Positions 4,790 to 8,464 of a stretch of DNA of 8,464 bases are shown here, piece after piece. This DNA comes from Flavobacteriales bacterium. Its GTDB lineage: Bacteria; Bacteroidota; Bacteroidia; Flavobacteriales_F; PHOS-HE28. The stretch lies in assembly GCA_020437875.1 (NCBI GenBank), contig JAGQVR010000121.1:1-8464 (forward strand), given 5' to 3'. The first letter of the stretch is position 1, and the number at the start of each line of letters is the position of its first letter. Both the position numbers and the translations under genes were made by a program. The notes under the pieces are model-generated. The model saw only the letters and a list, made by a program, of their open reading frames with translations. It did no database searches and was not told where the DNA came from.

Positions 4790-7700
4790 CAGATATCGAG
4801 GCTAAGGGAGAAGTGGAAGACCCGCGGCTGGACCACACCGTCATCGATGCCCCAGGCCCAGTCGGCGCGCACGAAGTAGCCGAGCAGGCGCGTGCGCAGT
4901 CCGAAGCCGTATGCGGCGACCACGGGCTCGCGCTTGCTGTCGAGGGTGATGGTGAGCGGATTGCGACGGATGACCACCCGGTTGAAGCTGTTGTCCTCCG
5001 CATACGGATGCGCGCCCGTCCATGCGGAACCGACATCGCCGAAGCCCACCACCTGGAAGTTGTGGATGAGGTCCGAGCGGATCGGCTTGTTGATGAGGTA
5101 GCGGAAGATCGGCACGCGCACCTCGGTGTTGAACACGCCGAAGCTGCTTCCGTTGCGTGCGTTATAGAAGAAGCCACGCATCGGCACGGACATCGATTGA
5201 TAGAAGTAGTTCTGCGCGAAGTCGATGGGGATGGAGTTGTCCACCTTGGCGAAGAGCCAGTTGTCCACGCCGCCGAGGAAGTAGGCGATCTTGCGACTGC
5301 CGAAGGAGCTGCTGCCCGCAAGACGGGTGACCCAGATCAACTCGCGGTGGATCTTCAAACTGTGGCGCAGGTCCATGCCCACCACCTGCATGTCGCTGCG
5401 GTCCTCGGGTTGCTGGTAGTACTCCGCGAAGAACTTCAGCTTCCATCCGGTCCATAGGTTGAGGCCGCGCGGCAAGCTGCTGTCGTAGATGTACTCGAGC
5501 TTGACACCGGCCATGTGATCGAAGGTATTCGGCTCGCGCAGGCTGAGCGGATCGATGCTCTGGGTCACCCGGCGGTCGTTGCGGTACATGACCGAGGCCC
5601 GGATGCTCGCCAGTTCGCTAAAAGGCCAGCTCACCTGGTAGCGCACGTTGTGGGTGTGCACCTTCTCCACCCCGAAGTCGGTGATGTTCTGGTAGGCCTG
5701 CCGTTGGAAGGAGAAGCGCTTGTCCAAACGCCGCTTCAGGTTCTCATAGGCGATCAGGTAGTCGTTGTTGTTCAGGTCCAGCGCCAGCCGGAATCCACCG
5801 ACGATCCGGTGATCCTCGAAAAGGTCGCTGATGCCCATGCGTGTAAGGCCGCTCAAGCCGGGGTTCAGGGAATTGGGGCCGATGAAGGGCTGGTAGAACT
5901 GGTTCGAGAACGAATTATCCAGCTGCGTCACCACCCCGTCGATGGCGAAGTTCACGTTGTAGTTGCGCTGATCCGGATAGGCGAAGGGCTTCGCCGCAGT
6001 GGTGTCCTGCGGTGTCGCCTGGACCTGGATGCTCCCCTGCTGGCCAACGCTCTTCCCCGCCTGCGTCGTCGCTGGCCCGGATTCATCGGAGTAGACGTAG
6101 TTGCGCACGTCGATGGCGCCTTCGCCGGTGGGCCTCGGGTCGCGCGGTGGGACCTTGACGACCGGGCTCATGTCATCCGTCAACGCGGTGGGATCGGTCT
6201 CGCGCTTGTCCGGACCTCCGGGGGTGGGAACACCACCCTGCGCGGACCGGTCATCGATGATGCGGCCAGCGTAGAAGTGGTAACGTCCATCGCGGTATTG
6301 CAGCTGCGTGTAGCGGCCATGATCGGCGTTCACATCCTGCTCAAGCAAGGAACGCCGCAGCTCCGTGAGTCGATCCTCCACCGTGAAGTAACGGTAGTGG
6401 ATCACCGTATCGATGTGGCTGATGGTGCTGTCGTAGCGCACGATGAATCGGTCCTGGATCCCATCGGCATCGCTCAGGTAGGTGTAGCTCGTGCTGTCGT
6501 ACTGGGCGGGTTGGCGTTCGTCGATGTCCGGTGTGGCCGAGAGCCGTGTCAGCAGGTTGGAGCGCGTCTCCAGATCGAACAGGTAGATGTCCTTGTGGCC
6601 GTTCACGAGTGCCACATCAGCATTCGCACGCAGGGTATCGTCCTGACGGTCACTGCTGAAGATGATGCGGCGGCCGTCATCCACGAAACGTGGGTCGAGG
6701 TCATCGAACTGGTCATCGGTCAGTTGCTCCTGGCGGTTGCCGATCAGGTAGTAATAGTAGAGGTCGGTTCGACCATCACGAACCGCGCTGAAGACCATGT
6801 TGCGTCCATCCGGACTGTAGGCCATGTCCAGGATCTTCTCCAGCAGGAAGACCGGGCGTTCCTCGGTGCGGCCGTTCTCCAGGGTGTAGGAGCGGAGGAA
6901 GAGCTCCCCTTTCCGTTCCAGGGCATAGCTGAGCACCTGGCTGTTCGGGTGCCAGGCCAGCACGGGGAAGCTGCGGTCGACGATCCGCTCCAGCTTCTTT
7001 TCGCCTTTCACGATCCGCTTCACCTTCTTCGTGGCGATCTCGTAGACCCACACCTTGTACTGCCCCATCTCGTTGCTCACCCAGGCGAGGTAGCGTCCGT
7101 TGGGGCTCTGCTTGAACTGGCTGTAGGCGCGGGAACGTTTGGTACGGATGGGAAGCTCCTCGAGGGCGATCTCCTTGCGGAAGCGGTCCTCCTCGCCGAA
7201 ACGACCCTTGTAATAGGCGAGACACTCCTGGGTAAGGGTCTTCAACGAGACGCCAAGCACGAAGAGGAAGCCGCTCTCGGGATTGCGGCTCACGCGCGTC
7301 ATGTAGAGGATGTTCGGGATCACGCCCTGGCCGTACACATCCGCGACATACTTCCAGATCATGTGACCGGCGTACTTCGACTCCTCGCCTTGGATCCGGT
7401 TGAACTTGTCGTACCGGCCGCTCATCACGCCATCGCGGATCCTGTTGTTCAGCTCGGCATCCCAGGTGCGCGAATGGTAGGAGATGATCCCATCGGTGTA
7501 CCAGTCCGGCAGGCTCATGAAGGTGGAGCTCTTGAGCATGTCGCGCCAGTTGCCGCCGAACATCATCTGGTCCACGATCACATGCGCGATACCCGAGCGG
7601 ATCTGCTGGTCGAGCAGCAGGTGGTCGCCCTCGTAGTACACGAAGATCTTGGTGCCCACGATGCGTGTGAGGCCGCCGATGTTCTGCTGGCCGTCGACCC

Positions 7701-8049
7701 CCGAGATGCCGATGTTGCTCTGCCGGAAGTCGGTGAGCGAGTTATAGACGATGAACTGCAGGCGCTCGTCCAGCACGAAATCGAAGCGCTTCTCCAGTTC
7801 CTTCTGGTGCACCGTGGCAGCTTGAGCCACATAGCGAGCAAGATCACGGCCCTCCTTGTAGAAGAAGACCTCCATGCCCTTGAAGCGGTACTGCTGCCAC
7901 AGGAAGTCCTGGTACTGCACCCTGTTCTTGCCATACTCCTGCTGCGAACCGGAATAGAACTGCGACGAGGCAGGCAACCCGGCCATCCCCACCAGGACCA
8001 GCACGGCGGCCATGCGGTGGGTCAGGAAGGAAAGGAGGCGTGCGCGCAC
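4789..8049 (-). CDS. Large outer-membrane protein: degenerate gluzincin-like domain, TolB-like propeller, Omp85-like barrel
   Basis: A 1086-residue exported protein. Residues 1-30 form an Arg-containing n-region, a hydrophobic core (AAVLVLVGMAGL) and a likely signal-peptidase site near ASSQ. Residues about 35-285 resemble peptidase-MA/gluzincin folds, but the HExxH site reads SGIAH (152-156) and the third ligand lies in LPDWYTDG (Asp186), so it is probably inactive. Residues about 300-540 carry TolB/PD40-type propeller blades (SPNGRYLAWVSNE, SPDGRNMVFSAVRDG, DDGRRIIFSSDRQD, KDIYLFDLET). Residues about 600-690 are a Pro/Thr/Gln-rich linker. Residues about 695-1086 are beta-barrel sequence with Omp85/surface-antigen hallmarks MRGF (957-960) and FGDVG (1003-1007), ending in FHFSLSLDI. 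Bacteroidota proteins of this plan are usually annotated TolB-like translocation proteins; the true role is unknown. The GTG at 8049 gives the best signal peptide; ATG 8013 is an alternative. It is the first gene of the minus-strand operon. Confidence 0.88.
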   Translation of the reverse strand: MRARLLSFLTHRMAAVLVLVGMAGLPASSQFYSGSQQEYGKNRVQYQDFLWQQYRFKGMEVFFYKEGRDLARYVAQAATVHQKELEKRFDFVLDERLQFIVYNSLTDFRQSNIGISGVDGQQNIGGLTRIVGTKIFVYYEGDHLLLDQQIRSGIAHVIVDQMMFGGNWRDMLKSSTFMSLPDWYTDGIISYHSRTWDAELNNRIRDGVMSGRYDKFNRIQGEESKYAGHMIWKYVADVYGQGVIPNILYMTRVSRNPESGFLFVLGVSLKTLTQECLAYYKGRFGEEDRFRKEIALEELPIRTKRSRAYSQFKQSPNGRYLAWVSNEMGQYKVWVYEIATKKVKRIVKGEKKLERIVDRSFPVLAWHPNSQVLSYALERKGELFLRSYTLENGRTEERPVFLLEKILDMAYSPDGRNMVFSAVRDGRTDLYYYYLIGNRQEQLTDDQFDDLDPRFVDDGRRIIFSSDRQDDTLRANADVALVNGHKDIYLFDLETRSNLLTRLSATPDIDERQPAQYDSTSYTYLSDADGIQDRFIVRYDSTISHIDTVIHYRYFTVEDRLTELRRSLLEQDVNADHGRYTQLQYRDGRYHFYAGRIIDDRSAQGGVPTPGGPDKRETDPTALTDDMSPVVKVPPRDPRPTGEGAIDVRNYVYSDESGPATTQAGKSVGQQGSIQVQATPQDTTAAKPFAYPDQRNYNVNFAIDGVVTQLDNSFSNQFYQPFIGPNSLNPGLSGLTRMGISDLFEDHRIVGGFRLALDLNNNDYLIAYENLKRRLDKRFSFQRQAYQNITDFGVEKVHTHNVRYQVSWPFSELASIRASVMYRNDRRVTQSIDPLSLREPNTFDHMAGVKLEYIYDSSLPRGLNLWTGWKLKFFAEYYQQPEDRSDMQVVGMDLRHSLKIHRELIWVTRLAGSSSFGSRKIAYFLGGVDNWLFAKVDNSIPIDFAQNYFYQSMSVPMRGFFYNARNGSSFGVFNTEVRVPIFRYLINKPIRSDLIHNFQVVGFGDVGSAWTGAHPYAEDNSFNRVVIRRNPLTITLDSKREPVVAAYGFGLRTRLLGYFVRADWAWGIDDGVVQPRVFHFSLSLDI

Positions 8050-8059
8050 GGGTTGAAGT

Positions 8060-8067
8060 TAGCTTTG
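8060..8067 (+). promoter_or_regulatory. TAGCTTTG, possible -7 element for the MBL-fold hydrolase gene
   Basis: The 67-base divergent gap (8050-8116) holds TAGCTTTG on the plus strand, matching the Bacteroidota -7 consensus TAnnTTTG. It lies 49 bases before the ATG at 8117, a sensible leader length. No TTTG-type -33 element sits at the usual 17-23 base spacing, so support is partial. No comparable match was found on the minus strand for the 8049 gene. Confidence 0.33.
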
Positions 8068-8116
8068 AACCGCCCGGAGCCGAGCGCAATGGTGCGAATT
8101 TCGGGCATTTCCGACC

Positions 8117-8464
8117 ATGCTACGCGTCGCCAAATTCACCTTCAACCCCTTCCAGGAGAACACCTACGTGGTGCATGACGGCCATGAGGCGATCGTGGTG
8201 GACCCGGGGTGCTGGAACCGGAGCGAACAACGCGAGCTGGAGGAATACCTCGCGGAGAACGGCTTGAAGCCCGTGCGTCTTGTGCTCACCCACGCGCACA
8301 TCGACCATATTCTCGGCTGTGCTTGGATGCACGACCGCTTCGGCCTGCTGCCGGAGCTCCACCAAGCGGACCTTCCCGTGCTCGCCGCAGGTGAGCGTAC
8401 CGCACACATGTACGGCCTGCCTTACGACCCCGCTCCGGAGCCCAGGGACTTCATCGCCGAAGGG
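8117..8464 (+). CDS. MBL-fold metallo-hydrolase, glyoxalase II-like (3' partial)
   Basis: The first 116 residues of a metallo-beta-lactamase-fold hydrolase; the gene continues beyond the window. The N-terminus reads FTFNPFQENTYVV (7-19) and AIVVDPGC (25-32), typical of the glyoxalase-II-like subgroup. The metal motif THAHIDH (58-64) supplies the HxHxDH ligands for a binuclear zinc or iron site. The remaining ligands would lie downstream, outside the window. Family members are usually about 210 residues, cytoplasmic, and hydrolyse thioesters or related substrates; the exact substrate is not predictable here. ATG 8117 is followed directly by the conserved N-terminus. The gene is divergent from the large outer-membrane protein gene, with 67 bases between the starts. 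Confidence 0.92.
   Translation, partial: MLRVAKFTFNPFQENTYVVHDGHEAIVVDPGCWNRSEQRELEEYLAENGLKPVRLVLTHAHIDHILGCAWMHDRFGLLPELHQADLPVLAAGERTAHMYGLPYDPAPEPRDFIAEG

Noticed and set aside
4419..5321. Upstream extension of the amidohydrolase frame, giving a 710-codon reading
   Set aside because: The extension is Arg/Ser/Thr-rich noise overlapping the permease and the barrel domain in another frame. The family N-terminus begins just after GTG 4418.
4783..5457. A 224-codon plus-strand open frame opposite the barrel domain
   Set aside because: It has biased composition (V, A, H, E, D) and no domain pattern, so it is a shadow of the minus-strand gene.
5515..8178. An 887-codon open frame on the plus strand, opposite the outer-membrane protein gene
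   Set aside because: Its translation is low in complexity (long runs of V, A, H, L, D, E), with no recognisable motifs. It lies antisense to a gene with clear signal peptide, propeller and barrel motifs. Long antisense open frames are expected in GC-rich genes.

Overview
The window is GC-rich and gene-dense. It most likely comes from a high-GC member of the Bacteroidota, plausibly a Flavobacteriales-type lineage. Three things suggest this: the C-terminal two thirds of the RecQ helicase, the large TolB-propeller/Omp85-like outer-membrane protein, and the NPFQENTY-type metallo-hydrolase all read like Bacteroidota families. Family assignments are from memory of motifs; no database was searched.

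Layout. A recQ helicase gene (5' end outside the window) runs rightward to 2190 and ends in a perfect 8-bp hairpin. A small uncharacterised gene (2258-2593) follows on the same strand. From 8049 leftward to 2647 lies a tightly packed minus-strand array, read in this order: a 1086-residue outer-membrane protein, a half-size TauE/SafE permease, an M20 amidohydrolase, a small antitoxin-like protein, and a RelE/ParE-type toxin gene broken by a frameshift. The junctions are TGATG (1-base overlap), GTGA (4-base overlap), ATGA (4-base overlap) and a 10-base gap, so the five genes look like one translationally coupled transcription unit. At the right edge a divergent gene for a glyoxalase-II-like metallo-beta-lactamase-fold hydrolase starts at 8117 and runs off the window. 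No stretch over 300 bases lacks a gene. I see no tRNA, rRNA, insertion sequence or CRISPR array.

How the genes may work together. The first three minus-strand genes (surface or outer-membrane protein, small-anion permease, amidohydrolase) could form a cell-envelope/nutrient unit, but nothing in the sequence proves a shared pathway. The toxin-antitoxin pair looks like a later addition to the 3' end of that unit: its base composition is visibly less GC-rich, and the toxin is now frameshifted.

Most notable points. (1) RecQ appears mosaic: the helicase core and the RQC/HRDC part differ sharply in synonymous codon choice and in family resemblance, with a breakpoint near 900-1000. (2) The large outer-membrane protein joins a degenerate, probably catalytically dead gluzincin-like domain to a beta-propeller and an Omp85-like barrel. 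(3) A frameshifted toxin sits beside an intact antitoxin coupled to a metabolic gene. None of these amounts to a clearly new defence or mobile system.
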